Assembly: GCF_001187915.1 (NCBI RefSeq) | Contig: NZ_LGIU01000038.1 | Coordinates: 1-64,000 of the forward strand | DNA length: 64,000 nucleotides | Origin: Arthrobacter sp. RIT-PI-e | GTDB lineage: Bacteria; Actinomycetota; Actinomycetes; Actinomycetales; Micrococcaceae | Direction: 5' to 3' | In this document: in pieces, positions 8,226 through 17,481 of the stretch | How the letters are laid out: each line of letters starts with the position of its first letter | Position numbering within the stretch: the stretch's first letter is position 1 | Translations under genes and position numbers: made by a program | Notes under the pieces: generated by a model | Told to the model about the DNA's origin: nothing | The model's database searches: none | What the model saw: the letters and a program-made list of their open reading frames with translations, nothing else

Positions 8226-9236
8226 TTAGAGCTCTTCGTCGCTGTAGGCGGCGTCGTCCTCTTCGATGGCTGCTGCACGGGCGGCGAGGTCGAACCCTGG
8301 AGGGGAGTCCTTCAGGGACAGACCGAGCTCCACGAGCTTCGCCTTGACCTCGTCGATGGACTTCGCACCGAAGTTGCGGATGTCCATGAGATCGGCCTCG
8401 GAGCGTCCTACGAGCTCACCCACGGAGTGGATGCCCTCACGCTTGAGGCAGTTGTACGAGCGGACCGTCAGTTCGAGGTCCTCGATCGGCAGTGCCATGT
8501 CCGCGGCGAGGGCCGCGTCCGTGGGCGACGGGCCGATCTCGATGCCCTCGGCCGCGGTGTTCAGCTCGCGTGCGAGACCGAACAGCTCGACCAGGGTGGT
8601 GCCGGCGGAGGCGACGGCGTCGCGCGGGGCGATGGCGTCCTTCGTCTCGACGTCGACGATCAGCTTGTCGAAGTCGGTGCGCTGCTCCACACGGGTCGCC
8701 TCCACGCGGAAGGTGACCTTCAGGACCGGCGAGTAGATCGAGTCGACCGGGATGCGGCCGATCTCGGAGTCGCCGGCCTTGTTCTGCGAGGCGGAGACGT
8801 AGCCACGCCCGCGCTCGATGGTCAGCTCGAGCTCGAACTTGCCGTTCGAGTTGAGCGTCGCGATGTGCAGGTCCGGGTTGTGGAACTCCACACCTGCGGG
8901 GGGTGCGATGTCCGCGGCCGTGACGACGCCGGGACCCTGCTTGCGCAGGTACGCCACCACGGGCTCGTCGTGCTCCGAGGAGACGGCGAGATTCTTGATG
9001 TTGAGGATGATCTCGGTGACGTCCTCCTTCACCCCCGGGACGGTGGTGAATTCGTGCAGCACGCCGTCGATCCGGATGCTGGTGACAGCCGCTCCGGGGA
9101 TCGAGGACAGCAGCGTGCGGCGCAGCGAGTTGCCGAGGGTGTAGCCGAAACCGGGCTCGAGGGGCTCGATGACGAACCGCGAGCGGTTATCGGCGACGAC
9201 TTCTTCGGTCAGGGTGGGGCGCTGTGCAATGAGCAC
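8226..9236 (-). CDS. rpoA: DNA-directed RNA polymerase subunit alpha
   Basis: Scaffold of RNA polymerase assembly. 336 residues. The N-terminal domain holds the dimer/β contact [26 protein letters not shown]. After a linker at ~230–245 the C-terminal domain has the UP-element/activator surface [20 protein letters not shown] and [15 protein letters not shown]. It ends in an acidic tail. ATG at 9236. Located between rpsK and rplQ; rpsD, which precedes rpoA in many bacteria, is absent here. Confidence 0.98.
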   Translation of the reverse strand: MLIAQRPTLTEEVVADNRSRFVIEPLEPGFGYTLGNSLRRTLLSSIPGAAVTSIRIDGVLHEFTTVPGVKEDVTEIILNIKNLAVSSEHDEPVVAYLRKQGPGVVTAADIAPPAGVEFHNPDLHIATLNSNGKFELELTIERGRGYVSASQNKAGDSEIGRIPVDSIYSPVLKVTFRVEATRVEQRTDFDKLIVDVETKDAIAPRDAVASAGTTLVELFGLARELNTAAEGIEIGPSPTDAALAADMALPIEDLELTVRSYNCLKREGIHSVGELVGRSEADLMDIRNFGAKSIDEVKAKLVELGLSLKDSPPGFDLAARAAAIEEDDAAYSDEEL

Positions 9237-9333
9237 TTACATTTCCTTTCAGGGAGCATCCGCTATATGACGCTTCCGCATGGGCGGGACTGCTGGTGAG
9301 CCGGTTCCGAAGGCTCCTCCGGACGCCACCGAA

Positions 9334-9368
9334 CCGCCCTGCCTGAACACGGGGTTCCTGCAGGGCGG
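9334..9368 (-). terminator. Hairpin between rpsK and rpoA
   Basis: Arms CCGCCCTGC (9334–9342) and GCAGGGCGG (9360–9368); the loop contains a second short pair GAAC/GTTC. It starts 23 nt after the rpsK stop, in the 155-nt rpsK–rpoA spacer. Probably a partial terminator or processing site. Confidence 0.5.
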
Positions 9369-9391
9369 CGCGGTGAGCACGGGTGGACCGA

Positions 9392-9793
9392 TCAGACGCG
9401 GCGGCGCTTGGGCGGGCGGCAGCCGTTGTGCGCGCTCGGGGTGACGTCCTGGATGGAGCCGACCTCCAGGCCGGTGGCCTGCAGCGAACGGATGGCGGTC
9501 TCGCGGCCTGATCCCGGGCCCTTGACGAAGACGTCGACCTTGCGGACGCCGTGCTCCTGTGCACGCTTCGCGGCGGCCTCGGCGGCCATCTGCGCGGCGA
9601 ACGGGGTGGACTTGCGTGAGCCCTTGAAACCGACCTCGCCCGCGGAGGCCCAGGAGATGACAGCTCCGCTGGGGTCCGTGATGGAGACGATGGTGTTGTT
9701 GAAGGTGCTCTTGATGTGCGCCTGACCGAGCGCGATGTTCTTCTTGTCCTTGCGACGCGGCTTGCGTACCGCTCCACGGGTCTTGGGGGGCAT
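9392..9793 (-). CDS. rpsK: 30S ribosomal protein S11
   Basis: Platform protein of the 30S subunit that lines the E-site mRNA path. 133 residues, usual length. Recognised by [49 protein letters not shown] and the end [15 protein letters not shown] at 9793. It follows rpsM after a 152-nt spacer that holds a large hairpin. Confidence 0.98.
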   Translation of the reverse strand: MPPKTRGAVRKPRRKDKKNIALGQAHIKSTFNNTIVSITDPSGAVISWASAGEVGFKGSRKSTPFAAQMAAEAAAKRAQEHGVRKVDVFVKGPGSGRETAIRSLQATGLEVGSIQDVTPSAHNGCRPPKRRRV

Positions 9794-9880
9794 TACTTCT
9801 CCTACGAAGGTATCGGGTGGTGCATGATTCGGCTGATCGGGCGTCCCTCGGTGATCGTGACCGTCACTGAGCGGATGGGC

Positions 9881-9944
9881 CCCTGATGGCGGGGTTCCCT
9901 GGCCGGGCGAGCGCTAGCGAGACCGGTCAGGGGGGCCATCAGGG
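9881..9944 (-). ncRNA. Nested 64-nt stem-loop between rpsM and rpsK
   Basis: Outer arms CCCTGATGGC (9881–9890) and GCCATCAGGG (9935–9944) pair perfectly. Inside them CCCTGGCCGG (9897–9906) and CCGGTCAGGG (9923–9932) pair with one mismatch, and the apex holds the palindrome CGCTAGCG. It starts 1 nt after the rpsM stop. A cis-acting mRNA element (attenuator, processing site or protein-binding site) is the likely meaning; no known RNA family was recognised. Confidence 0.5.
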
Positions 9945-9945
9945 A

Positions 9946-10323
9946 TTAGCGTCCGACCTTCTTCTTGCCTGCGACCGTACGCTTGGGGCCCTTGCGGGTA
10001 CGCGCGTTCGTCTTCGTACGCTGTCCGCGCACGGGAAGGCCGCGGCGGTGCCGGATGCCTTCGTAGCTGCCGATCTCCACCTTGCGGCGGATGTCGGCGG
10101 CGACCTCACGGCGGAGGTCACCCTCGACCTTGAAGTTGCCCTCGATGTAGTCGCGGAGCTGGACCAGCTCCGCGTCGGTGAGGTCCTTGACGCGCGTGTT
10201 CGGGGAGATGCCCGTGTCGACGATCGTCTTCTCCGCGCGGGTCTTGCCCACGCCGTAGATGTAGGTGAGTGCGATGACTACCCGCTTTTCGCGGGGGATG
10301 TCTACGCCAGCGAGACGTGCCAT
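9946..10323 (-). CDS. rpsM: 30S ribosomal protein S13
   Basis: Head protein of the 30S subunit that contacts the 50S subunit (bridge B1) and P-site tRNA. 125 residues. Recognised by [30 protein letters not shown], the [18 protein letters not shown]-type segment (here [19 protein letters not shown]) and the basic tail [20 protein letters not shown] at 10323. First gene of the alpha cluster; a group of three hairpins separates it from rpmJ. Confidence 0.98.
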   Translation of the reverse strand: MARLAGVDIPREKRVVIALTYIYGVGKTRAEKTIVDTGISPNTRVKDLTDAELVQLRDYIEGNFKVEGDLRREVAADIRRKVEIGSYEGIRHRRGLPVRGQRTKTNARTRKGPKRTVAGKKKVGR

Positions 10324-10374
10324 GGTGGCGGTGCTCCTTCAGTGGTTCCCGGAGGTCTGCAGCAGGACGTCCCC

Positions 10375-10434
10375 GGGACCGTCGGTCCCGGTCCCCGGCC
10401 TCCGAGCCGGGGGTGTCCGCTCCTCACGGAGCGG
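10375..10434 (-). terminator. Three tandem hairpins between rpmJ and rpsM
   Basis: GGGACC/GGTCCC (10375–10389), CCCCGGC/GCCGGGG (10393–10412) and CCGCTCC/GGAGCGG (10417–10434) follow each other in the 167-nt spacer. On the minus strand they come after rpmJ and before rpsM, suggesting the end of the infA-rpmJ transcript or an attenuator in front of the alpha operon. Confidence 0.55.
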
Positions 10435-10490
10435 TGTTCTGCTGTCGAATGTACTTCTACGTGCGCGGGTGGAGCCTCGTGGAGGAGGTT

Positions 10491-10604
10491 CTAGCCCTGA
10501 CGCTGCTTGTGGCGCGGGTTCTCGCAGATGACGAGGACGTTGCCCTGGCGGCGGACCACCTGGCACTTCTCGCAGATACGCTTCACGCTCGGCTGGACCT
10601 TCAT
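10491..10604 (-). CDS. rpmJ: 50S ribosomal protein L36
   Basis: A 37-residue zinc-ribbon protein of the 50S subunit. The sequence starts [19 protein letters not shown] and ends [11 protein letters not shown], with the Cys-Cys-Cys-His zinc ligands of the C+ (zinc-binding) form (CEKC...C.....H). ATG at 10604, TAG at 10491–10493. It lies 21 nt after infA, as in most bacteria. Confidence 0.96.
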   Translation of the reverse strand: MKVQPSVKRICEKCQVVRRQGNVLVICENPRHKQRQG

Positions 10605-10625
10605 GGTTTTCCTTTGCGTCGATTC

Positions 10626-10847
10626 TTATTTGTAGCGGTAGACAATACGGCCCCGGGTGAGGTCGTACGGGCTGAGTTCCACTACGACCCGGTCCTCGGG
10701 AAGGATCCGGATGTAGTGCTGACGCATCTTTCCCGAGATGTGGGCGAGGACAATGTGTCCGTTGGCCAACTCAACGCGGAACATCGCGTTGGGCAGTGCC
10801 TCGTTCACAGTGCCTTCAATCTCAATGACACCGTCTTTCTTGGCCAT
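10626..10847 (-). CDS. infA: Translation initiation factor IF-1
   Basis: Binds the 30S A-site during initiation. 73 residues, an OB-fold protein: [40 protein letters not shown] and RGRIVYRYK. The ATG at 10847 is preceded by AGCGGAGG; the frame stays open upstream but is not conserved. First gene of an infA-rpmJ unit with a promoter ~150 nt upstream. Confidence 0.98.
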   Translation of the reverse strand: MAKKDGVIEIEGTVNEALPNAMFRVELANGHIVLAHISGKMRQHYIRILPEDRVVVELSPYDLTRGRIVYRYK

Positions 10848-10994
10848 ATCCTCCGCTAACGTCGATGCCCACCACGTGTGCGGCAGGCGGGTTCTGGATT
10901 CTGGTCGTCGTGGTCCGTCGGCGAGCCGCGAGGCCGGCACCGGACCGTCGCACGGACCCTGATGGGCACCGGAAGCAGGGACGACCAACAGGAC

Positions 10995-11024
10995 ACTCTA
11001 CGCCAACGCGCGGCGATAGTTAAA
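10995..11024 (-). promoter_or_regulatory. Promoter of infA-rpmJ
   Basis: Minus-strand TTTAAC (11024–11019), 18-nt spacer, TAGAGT (11000–10995). It lies between the end of map and infA; the leader would be about 140 nt. Confidence 0.5.
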
Positions 11025-11089
11025 TCGGTGGGATGCCGACGGCATACCGTCCGGCACCGTCCGTCGTCGTCGGTGCGCCCGGGGAGGTG

Positions 11090-11917
11090 CTATCCGGCCA
11101 GGGGTACCGGCGTGACGCCGAGGGGTACCAGGCGTGAGGCTCCTCCGTCGGCGGCGGTGAGCACCCAGATCCCGCCGTCGTGCACGGCGACGCTGTGCTC
11201 CCACTGGGATGCGCGCCTCCCATCGGTGGTGACGACGGTCCAGTCGTCGTCGAGCACCGTGGTCTCCAGCCCGCCCTGGACCAGCATCGGCTCGATCGCG
11301 AGGCACAGACCGGGGCGCACCTTCGGCCCGCGGTGCGCGGACCGGTAGTTCAGGACGTCCGGCGCCTGGTGCATCTCGGTGCCGATGCCGTGGCCCACGT
11401 AGTCCTCGAGGATGCCGAGCGGCGCGCCGTCCACGGAGGAGACGTAGTCGTCGATCGCGGACCCCACGTCCCCCACGAACCGCGCGGAGGCCAGTGCTGC
11501 GATACCGCGCCACATGGCCTCCTCGGTGACCTCGGAGAGCCGCACGTCCTCGGGACGCGCCGCGCCCACGAGCACGGTGCGCGCCGAGTCGGAGTGCCAC
11601 CCGTCGATCACGGCGCCGCCGTCGACCGAGATGATGTCGCCGTCCTGCAACACGTACCCGCCGGGGATGCCGTGCACCACCTCGTGGTTCACGGAGGTGC
11701 AGATGCTCGCCGGGAAGCCGTGGTAGCCGAGGAAGTTCGACGTCGCGCCCTTCTCGCGGAGTACGCCCTCGAACACCTCGTTGAGCTCGGCCGTGGTGAC
11801 CCCCGCCCGCACCGAGGCCACGGTGGTGTCGAGCGCCTGCGCGAGGACCAGGCCCGCTTCGTGCATCATGAGCATCTGGGCGGTCGTCTTGTACTCGACC
11901 TTCGGCTGACGGAACAT
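11090..11917 (-). CDS. map: Methionine aminopeptidase type I
   Basis: Removes the initiator Met from nascent proteins. 275 residues, the usual ~250 plus a short tail. Metal ligands are visible: Asp in ISVDGGAVIDGWHSDSART (both Asp positions), His in GHGIGTEMHQAPDV, Glu in LAIEPMLVQGG and Glu in QWEHSVAV; the substrate His is in GYHGFPASICTSVN. ATG at 11917. It follows adk by 9 nt, so secY-adk-map form one operon. Confidence 0.97.
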   Translation of the reverse strand: MFRQPKVEYKTTAQMLMMHEAGLVLAQALDTTVASVRAGVTTAELNEVFEGVLREKGATSNFLGYHGFPASICTSVNHEVVHGIPGGYVLQDGDIISVDGGAVIDGWHSDSARTVLVGAARPEDVRLSEVTEEAMWRGIAALASARFVGDVGSAIDDYVSSVDGAPLGILEDYVGHGIGTEMHQAPDVLNYRSAHRGPKVRPGLCLAIEPMLVQGGLETTVLDDDWTVVTTDGRRASQWEHSVAVHDGGIWVLTAADGGASRLVPLGVTPVPLAG

Positions 11918-11926
11918 CGTCGCGAC

Positions 11927-12496
11927 CTAGCTCGTGACCTTCAGGGCTGCCATGACCCGCTCGGTGACCTCGTCGATCGGCCCGATGCCGTCCACCTTCG
12001 TGACGATGCGGCGCTCGTCGTACTGCGACACCACTGCCTCGGTCTGGTCGTGGTAGAGACCCAGGCGGTGCCGGATCACCTTCTCGTTGTCGTCGGAGCG
12101 GCCGTCCTGCACGGCACGGTTGAGCAGTCGCTGGACGAGTTCGTCGTCGTCGGCGGTCAGCTGCAGCACCACGTCGAGGGTGAGGGCGTTCTCGCGGAGG
12201 ATGTCGTCGAGCTCCGTCACCTGCGCCGCGGTCCGCGGGTACCCGTCGAGCAGGAACCCCTCGCGGACGTCGTCGGCGGCGAGGCGGTCGCGCACCATGC
12301 TGTTGGTCACACTGTCGGGCACGAAGTCCCCGGCGTCCATGTACTTCTTGGCCTCGACACCCAGCGGTGTCTCGCGTCTGACGTTGTCGCGGAAGATGTC
12401 GCCGGTGGAGATCGCCACCAGGCCCAGTCGGTCGGAGATCCGCGCCGCCTGGGTACCCTTGCCCGATCCTGGGGGACCGATGATCAACATGCGCAT
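11927..12496 (-). CDS. adk: Adenylate kinase
   Basis: Interconverts ATP + AMP and 2 ADP. 189 residues, the short form without the zinc-type LID insertion, as usual in Actinobacteria. Seen: P-loop GPPGSGKGTQA, STGDIFRDN, AMP site LLDGYPRT and the short LID around DGRSDDNEKVIRHRL. The ATG at 12496 shares one base with the secY stop (TGATG), indicating translational coupling. Confidence 0.98.
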   Translation of the reverse strand: MRMLIIGPPGSGKGTQAARISDRLGLVAISTGDIFRDNVRRETPLGVEAKKYMDAGDFVPDSVTNSMVRDRLAADDVREGFLLDGYPRTAAQVTELDDILRENALTLDVVLQLTADDDELVQRLLNRAVQDGRSDDNEKVIRHRLGLYHDQTEAVVSQYDERRIVTKVDGIGPIDEVTERVMAALKVTS

Positions 12497-13806
12497 CAAC
12501 GCAACAACCCTTCGTAGTGACGCTGCTGGAGCTGCGCGTCGATCTGCTTCACCGTCTCGAGTCCCACACCCACCATGATCAGGATGGAGGTACCGCCGAA
12601 CGGGAAGTTCTGGTTCGCACCGATGGCCACCAGCGCGATGAGTGGGATCAGCGCCACGAGGCCCAGGTAGATGGCGCCCGGCAGCGTGATGCGGGAGAGC
12701 ACGTACTGCAGGTACTCGGCGGTGGGCCGCCCGGCGCGGATGCCCGGGATGAATCCGCCGTACTTCTTCATGTTCTCGGACACCTCGTCCGGGTTGAACG
12801 TGATGGCCACGTAGAAGTAGGTGAAGAAGACGATCAGGAGGAAGTACATGGCCATGTACAGCGGGTGGTCGCCGCTCGTGAGGTACGTGGTGATCCAGTT
12901 GACCCATCCCGTCGGTGCGGTGCCGTCCTGCGGGGTGTTGAACTGCGCCACGAGGCTCGGGAGGTACAGCATCGAGGAAGCGAAGATCACCGGGATCACA
13001 CCGGCCATGTTGACCTTGATGGGGATGTAGGTGCTGCTGCCGCCGAGGGTGCGCCGCCCGATCATCCGCTTGGCGTACTGCACCGGGATGCGGCGCTGCG
13101 ACTGCTCCACGAAGATCACCAGGGACACGACCACCACGCCCATCAGGAGCACCGCGGCGAAGACCCCCGCGCCCTGGGTGCGGAAGATCTCCCCGAGCGA
13201 GCTGGGGAAGCCGGCCGCGATCGCCGTGAAGATGAGCAGTGACATCCCGTTGCCCACACCCTTCTCGGTGATGAGCTCGCCCATCCACATGATCAGGCCG
13301 GTACCCGCGGTGAGGGTGATGATCAGCAGGAGGATGTTGATGAAGGAATCGTCCGGGATGAGCGGGACCGGGCAGTTGCCGAGCAGCGCACCGGTGCGTG
13401 CCAGCGACACGAGGGTGGTCGCGTTGAGCAGACCCAGGGCGATCGTGAGGTAGCGCGTGTACTGGGTCAGCTTGGACTGCCCCTGGGCGCCTTCCTGGTG
13501 CAGCTCCTGGAAACGGGGGATGACCACCCGGAGGAGCTGTGTGATGATGCTCGCCGTGATGTACGGCATGATCCCGAGGGCGAAGATCGACACCTGCAGC
13601 AGTGCGCCACCGCTGAAGAGGTTGACGAACTGGTAGAGACCGCCCTCGGTGTTGCCGAGGTCCAGGCAGGTCTGGACGTTCCCGTAGTCGACACCGGGAG
13701 CGGGGATGAAGGCTCCGAGGCGGAAGATGGTGATGATTCCCAGCGTGAACAACAGCTTGCGCCGCAGGTCTGGCGTCCGGAAAGCCCGGCCAATAGCGCT
13801 AAGCAA
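12496..13806 (-). CDS. secY: Preprotein translocase subunit SecY
   Basis: Channel-forming subunit of the SecYEG translocon. 436 residues with ten hydrophobic segments. Recognised by KLLFTLGIITIFRLGAFIPA, the plug region (GALLQVSIFALGIMPYITAS), QYTRYLTIALG, GTGLIMWMGELITEKGVGNG and the cytoplasmic tail ALIPLIALV...GGTSILIMVGVGLETVKQI (split here). ATG at 13806. Unlike the classic spc operon, a strong terminator lies between rplO and secY, so secY-adk-map probably has its own promoter; TACACT (13861–13856) is a possible -10. Confidence 0.98.
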   Translation of the reverse strand: MLSAIGRAFRTPDLRRKLLFTLGIITIFRLGAFIPAPGVDYGNVQTCLDLGNTEGGLYQFVNLFSGGALLQVSIFALGIMPYITASIITQLLRVVIPRFQELHQEGAQGQSKLTQYTRYLTIALGLLNATTLVSLARTGALLGNCPVPLIPDDSFINILLLIITLTAGTGLIMWMGELITEKGVGNGMSLLIFTAIAAGFPSSLGEIFRTQGAGVFAAVLLMGVVVVSLVIFVEQSQRRIPVQYAKRMIGRRTLGGSSTYIPIKVNMAGVIPVIFASSMLYLPSLVAQFNTPQDGTAPTGWVNWITTYLTSGDHPLYMAMYFLLIVFFTYFYVAITFNPDEVSENMKKYGGFIPGIRAGRPTAEYLQYVLSRITLPGAIYLGLVALIPLIALVAIGANQNFPFGGTSILIMVGVGLETVKQIDAQLQQRHYEGLLR

Positions 13807-13922
13807 GCGTCCTCCTGAAGGTCTGTCGGTCCGCGGGGACCATGCACAACAACCGAGTGTAACGGTTGCTCACCGGTGCCGAGCACCGGCGGATGGGGCG
13901 GGGGTCCGGCATTAAGGAAGAA

Positions 13923-13962
13923 GACCCTCGGTGGGCCGGTCGGTACCGGCCCACCAAGAGTC
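13923..13962 (-). terminator. Terminator of the spc operon after rplO
   Basis: 18-bp stem (13923–13940 with 13945–13962, two G·U wobbles on the minus strand) and a 4-nt loop, 70 nt after the rplO stop. The 11 bp nearest the loop pair perfectly. It divides rplO from secY. Confidence 0.8.
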
Positions 13963-14032
13963 TAGTTCGCAGGGAGCCCCCGATCCGGTACCTCCGCCTC
14001 GTGTTCGTCCGAGGAGGAGGTACCGGGAGGTG

Positions 14033-14524
14033 CTACAGGGCGGTGGTGGTCCCGCCTGCTGCGGCGATCTTCTCGGCCGCGGAGGCCGAGAACGCGTTCG
14101 CCGAGATGTTCACGGCCACGGTGATCTCACCGGTGCCGAGAACCTTGACGGGCTGGTTCTTGCGAACCGCGCCGTTGGCCACCAGGGAGGCGACGGTGAC
14201 GTCGCCACCCGCCGGGTACAGCTCGGAGAGCTTGTCCAGGTTGACCACCTGGAACTCCACGCGGAACGGGTTCTTGAACCCGCGCAGCTTGGGAAGGCGC
14301 ATGTGCAGCGGCAGCTGGCCGCCGGCGAAACCCGCCTTCACCTGGTAGCGGGCCGCCGTTCCCTTGGTACCACGGCCTGCGGTCTTGCCCTTCGAACCCT
14401 CACCACGGCCCACACGGGTCTTCGCGGTCTTGGCTCCGGGGGCGGGACGCAGGTGGTGGACCTTGAGTGCGTGGACGCGCTCTGCCTTCGCCTCGGTCGC
14501 GGCCGGGGTGTTGTTCTCTACCAC
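14033..14524 (-). CDS. rplO: 50S ribosomal protein L15
   Basis: Late-assembling 50S protein. 163 residues with a ~15-residue N-terminal extension before [20 protein letters not shown]. Then comes the glycine-rich [16 protein letters not shown], and the fold continues to the C-terminal Ala-rich end. GTG at 14524 overlaps the rpmD stop by one base (TAGTG). Confidence 0.97.
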   Translation of the reverse strand: MVENNTPAATEAKAERVHALKVHHLRPAPGAKTAKTRVGRGEGSKGKTAGRGTKGTAARYQVKAGFAGGQLPLHMRLPKLRGFKNPFRVEFQVVNLDKLSELYPAGGDVTVASLVANGAVRKNQPVKVLGTGEITVAVNISANAFSASAAEKIAAAGGTTTAL

Positions 14525-14742
14525 TAGTTGGCCTCCTCGACCTTCAGAAGGTGCGGAACCGTGTTGACCATGCCGACCGTCACGGCGTCGGCTTCACGGA
14601 CCACGGTGTGGCCGATCCGCTTCAGACCGAGCGAGCGCAGCGTGTCGCGCTGGTTCTGCTTGCCGCCGATGGCGGACTTGATCTGCGTGATCTCGAGCTT
14701 GGCCGAGCTCACGGCCACGCGCTTGGGAGTGATCGCGGTCAT
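14524..14742 (-). CDS. rpmD: 50S ribosomal protein L30
   Basis: 72 residues, with the short L30 fold: [20 protein letters not shown] then [14 protein letters not shown]. The ATG at 14742 overlaps the rpsE stop (ATGA). The frame is open upstream, but that is out-of-frame rpsE sequence. Confidence 0.97.
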   Translation of the reverse strand: MTAITPKRVAVSSAKLEITQIKSAIGGKQNQRDTLRSLGLKRIGHTVVREADAVTVGMVNTVPHLLKVEEAN

Positions 14743-15482
14743 TTCGCACCTACCTTCTGGGCTGCGATGGCTCGCAGCATCTGGTGGGACGCAACCTCGT
14801 CGAGGGGCAGACCGCGACGCGCTGCCACGGCCTGGGGCTCCTCGAGGCGCTTGAGCGCGTCGACGGTGGCGTGCACGATGTTGATCGCGTTCGCCGATCC
14901 GAGCGACTTCGAGAGGACGTCGTGGATGCCGACGCACTCCAGGACGGCGCGCACCGGACCACCGGCGATCACACCGGTACCCGGGGACGCGGGACGCAGG
15001 AGCACGACGCCGGCCGCAGCCTCGCCCTGCACCAGGTGCGGGACGGTGCCACCGATGCGCGGCACGCGGAACATGGTCTTCTTGGCTTCCTCGACGGCCT
15101 TCTGGATGGCGGAGGGAACTTCCTTCGCCTTCCCGTAGCCGACACCGACCATGCCGTTGCCGTCGCCTACCACCACGAGGGCGGTGAAGCTGAAGCGACG
15201 ACCACCCTTGACCACCTTGGCCACGCGGTTGATGCTGACGACGCGTTCGATGAACTTGTCCTTGTCGTCGTTCCGGCCGCCGTCGCGCCCGTCACGGCCG
15301 CCACGGCCCCCGCGCTCGCCACCGCGGGAGTTGCCCCCACGCTCGCCACCGCGGGCATTGCCGCGGCGGTTGGCGGCCGCCGACGCGTTCTCGGTCGATC
15401 CTGCGGCTGTCGTCGCCTCGGCAGCGGGCTGCTCTGTAGCCGTATTCAATGGGGCTTCCTTTGCCTTGATTTCCTCGGTCAC
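14739..15482 (-). CDS. rpsE: 30S ribosomal protein S5 with RGG-rich N-terminal extension
   Basis: Fidelity-related 30S protein near the mRNA entry. 247 residues: an N-terminal extension of ~75 residues, acidic/Ala-rich first and then repeats such as [19 protein letters not shown], precedes the S5 core ([76 protein letters not shown]). The extension resembles RNA-binding RGG tracts; its function is not known. GTG at 15482 overlaps the rplR stop (GTGA). Confidence 0.97.
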   Translation of the reverse strand: MTEEIKAKEAPLNTATEQPAAEATTAAGSTENASAAANRRGNARGGERGGNSRGGERGGRGGRDGRDGGRNDDKDKFIERVVSINRVAKVVKGGRRFSFTALVVVGDGNGMVGVGYGKAKEVPSAIQKAVEEAKKTMFRVPRIGGTVPHLVQGEAAAGVVLLRPASPGTGVIAGGPVRAVLECVGIHDVLSKSLGSANAINIVHATVDALKRLEEPQAVAARRGLPLDEVASHQMLRAIAAQKVGAK

Positions 15483-15862
15483 AGTGCCAGCCCACCGATC
15501 CGTGCGCCGTCTGCGATTGCTGCAACGCGACCGTGGTACTTGTTACCACCGCGGTCGAAGACGACAGCCTCGACACCGACGGCCAGGGCACGCGCTGCGA
15601 CGAGCTCGCCGACGCGCTTGGCCTTGGCGGTCTTGTCGCCGTCGAAGGCCCGGAGGTCAGCTTCGAGGGTGGAGGCTGACGCGACGGTGACACCCTTGGT
15701 GTCGTCGACGACCTGCACGAAGACGTGGCGCGCCGAACGGTTGACCACCAGACGGGGCCGTACGGCCGTACCGGAGACGCGCTTGCGTACCCGGAGGTGC
15801 CGGCGTCCCCTGGAGGCGGACCTGCTCTTCGAGCTGCGCTTCTTGTTGATGCTCAGACCCAT
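15479..15862 (-). CDS. rplR: 50S ribosomal protein L18
   Basis: 5S rRNA-binding protein. 127 residues: basic N-terminus with [20 protein letters not shown], then [20 protein letters not shown] and the end [20 protein letters not shown]. Overlaps rpsE by 4 nt; 2 nt after rplF. Confidence 0.98.
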   Translation of the reverse strand: MGLSINKKRSSKSRSASRGRRHLRVRKRVSGTAVRPRLVVNRSARHVFVQVVDDTKGVTVASASTLEADLRAFDGDKTAKAKRVGELVAARALAVGVEAVVFDRGGNKYHGRVAAIADGARIGGLAL

Positions 15863-15864
15863 GA

Positions 15865-16401
15865 TTACTTACCAGCCTTTCCGACCTTGCGGCGGATGAT
15901 CTCGCCCGCGTAGCGGATGCCCTTGCCCTTGTAGGGGTCCGGCTTGCGCAGCTTGCGGATGGTTGCAGCGACCTCGCCGACCTGCTGCTTGTTGATCCCC
16001 GCGACCGAGAGCTTGGTGGGGCTGTCGACGGTGAGGGTGATGCCCTCGGGGGCCTTCACGGCCACCGGGTGGCTGTACCCCAGCGCGAACTCGAGGTCGG
16101 CGCCCTTGGCCTGGACACGGTAACCCGTACCCACGATCTCGAGGTTCTTCTTGTAGCCGTCCGTGACACCGACGATCATGTTGGAGATCAGGGTGCGGGT
16201 GAGCCCGTGCAGCGAACGCGACTCGCGCTCGTCGTTGGGGCGCGAGACGGTGAGGGTGCTCTCGTCGAGGGAGACCTCGATGGGGTTGGGGACCACGTGG
16301 GTCAGTTCACCCTTGGCACCCTTGACGGAGACCTCGTTGCCGTTGACCTTGACCTCGACACCGGAGGGAACGGTGATGGGGAGACGTCCAATACGTGACA
16401 T
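15865..16401 (-). CDS. rplF: 50S ribosomal protein L6
   Basis: Binds near the sarcin-ricin loop and factor-binding site. 178 residues, usual length. Seen: [55 protein letters not shown] and the C-terminal signature [23 protein letters not shown] at 16401. Confidence 0.98.
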   Translation of the reverse strand: MSRIGRLPITVPSGVEVKVNGNEVSVKGAKGELTHVVPNPIEVSLDESTLTVSRPNDERESRSLHGLTRTLISNMIVGVTDGYKKNLEIVGTGYRVQAKGADLEFALGYSHPVAVKAPEGITLTVDSPTKLSVAGINKQQVGEVAATIRKLRKPDPYKGKGIRYAGEIIRRKVGKAGK

Positions 16402-16419
16402 GTTTCTTTCCCTTTCCCG

Positions 16420-16818
16420 CTACCAGACGTAGGCGAGGACTTCCCCACCTACACCCTTCTTGGATGCCTGGCGGTCCGTGAGCAGACCGGAGGACGTGGA
16501 CAGGATGGCGATGCCGAGCCCGCCGAGGACCTGGGGCAGGTTCGTGGACTTCGCGTAGACGCGGAGACCGGGCTTGGAGATGCGGCGGATACCGGCGATG
16601 GAACGCTGGCGGTCCGGACCGAACTTGAGGTCGAGGGTCAGCTTCTTGCCGACCTCGGCCTCCTCCTCCTTCCAGCCCGCGATGTAACCCTCGGACTTCA
16701 GGATGTCCGCGACGCGGGCCTTCAACTTGCTGTACGGCATGGACACGGAATCGTGGTATGCCGAGTTTGCGTTGCGCAGACGCGTGAGCATGTCTGCGAC
16801 AGGATCTGTCATTGTCAT
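16420..16818 (-). CDS. rpsH: 30S ribosomal protein S8
   Basis: Central-domain 16S rRNA-binding protein and, in E. coli, the repressor of the spc operon. 132 residues: [48 protein letters not shown] and [10 protein letters not shown] prefer the ATG at 16818 because GGAAGGG lies 10 nt upstream; a second ATG at 16812 is possible. It directly follows rplE: there is no rpsN in the 87-nt spacer. Confidence 0.97.
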   Translation of the reverse strand: MTMTDPVADMLTRLRNANSAYHDSVSMPYSKLKARVADILKSEGYIAGWKEEEAEVGKKLTLDLKFGPDRQRSIAGIRRISKPGLRVYAKSTNLPQVLGGLGIAILSTSSGLLTDRQASKKGVGGEVLAYVW

Positions 16819-16905
16819 GTGGGCTCTTGCCCTTCCTCGGAACGGTTTCCGGTTTCCGGCCGGCGCGGGGAGCGACTACCGGAGCGGACCTGCAACGTAG
16901 TTAGA

Positions 16906-17481
16906 TTAATCTTCGGATTTGAAGGGGAAGCCGAGCGCCTTGAGGAGCGCACGGCCCTCGGCGTCGGTCCTGGCGGTGGTCACGACGGTGATGTCCATGC
17001 CACGGACGCGGTCGATGCGGTCCTGGTCGATCTCGTGGAACATCGACTGCTCGGTCAGGCCGAACGTGTAGTTGCCGTTGCCGTCGAACTGCTTGCCGTT
17101 GAGCCCGCGGAAGTCGCGGATACGGGGCAGTGCGAGGGAGATCAGGCGGTCCGTGAACTCCCACATGCGGTCCCCACGCAGCGTGGCGTGTGCACCGATG
17201 GGCATGCCCTCGCGGAGCTTGAACTGCGCGATGGACTTGCGGGCCTTCGTGACCTGGGGCTTCTGGCCCGTGATCGCGGTGAGGTCCTTGACGGCTCCGT
17301 CGATCAGCTTGGAGTCCTTGGCGGCGTCACCGACACCCATGTTCACGACGACCTTGACCAGGCGCGGGACCTGGTTCACGTTGGAGTAGTCGAACTGCTC
17401 CTGCAGGGTCGCCTTGATCTCGGCCTGGTAGCGGGCCTTGAGACGGGGAAGAACCTTGGTCTCTGTGGTCTCGACAGTCAT
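16906..17481 (-). CDS. rplE: 50S ribosomal protein L5
   Basis: Binds 5S rRNA and P-site tRNA. 191 residues. Seen: [70 protein letters not shown] and [17 protein letters not shown]. The ATG at 17481 overlaps the rplX stop (TAATG). Confidence 0.98.
   Translation of the reverse strand: MTVETTETKVLPRLKARYQAEIKATLQEQFDYSNVNQVPRLVKVVVNMGVGDAAKDSKLIDGAVKDLTAITGQKPQVTKARKSIAQFKLREGMPIGAHATLRGDRMWEFTDRLISLALPRIRDFRGLNGKQFDGNGNYTFGLTEQSMFHEIDQDRIDRVRGMDITVVTTARTDAEGRALLKALGFPFKSED

Noticed and set aside
10375-10434. CRISPR-like array from the three successive hairpins
   Set aside because: The three stems differ in sequence; there are no equal repeats or spacers. No CRISPR array was seen elsewhere in the window.
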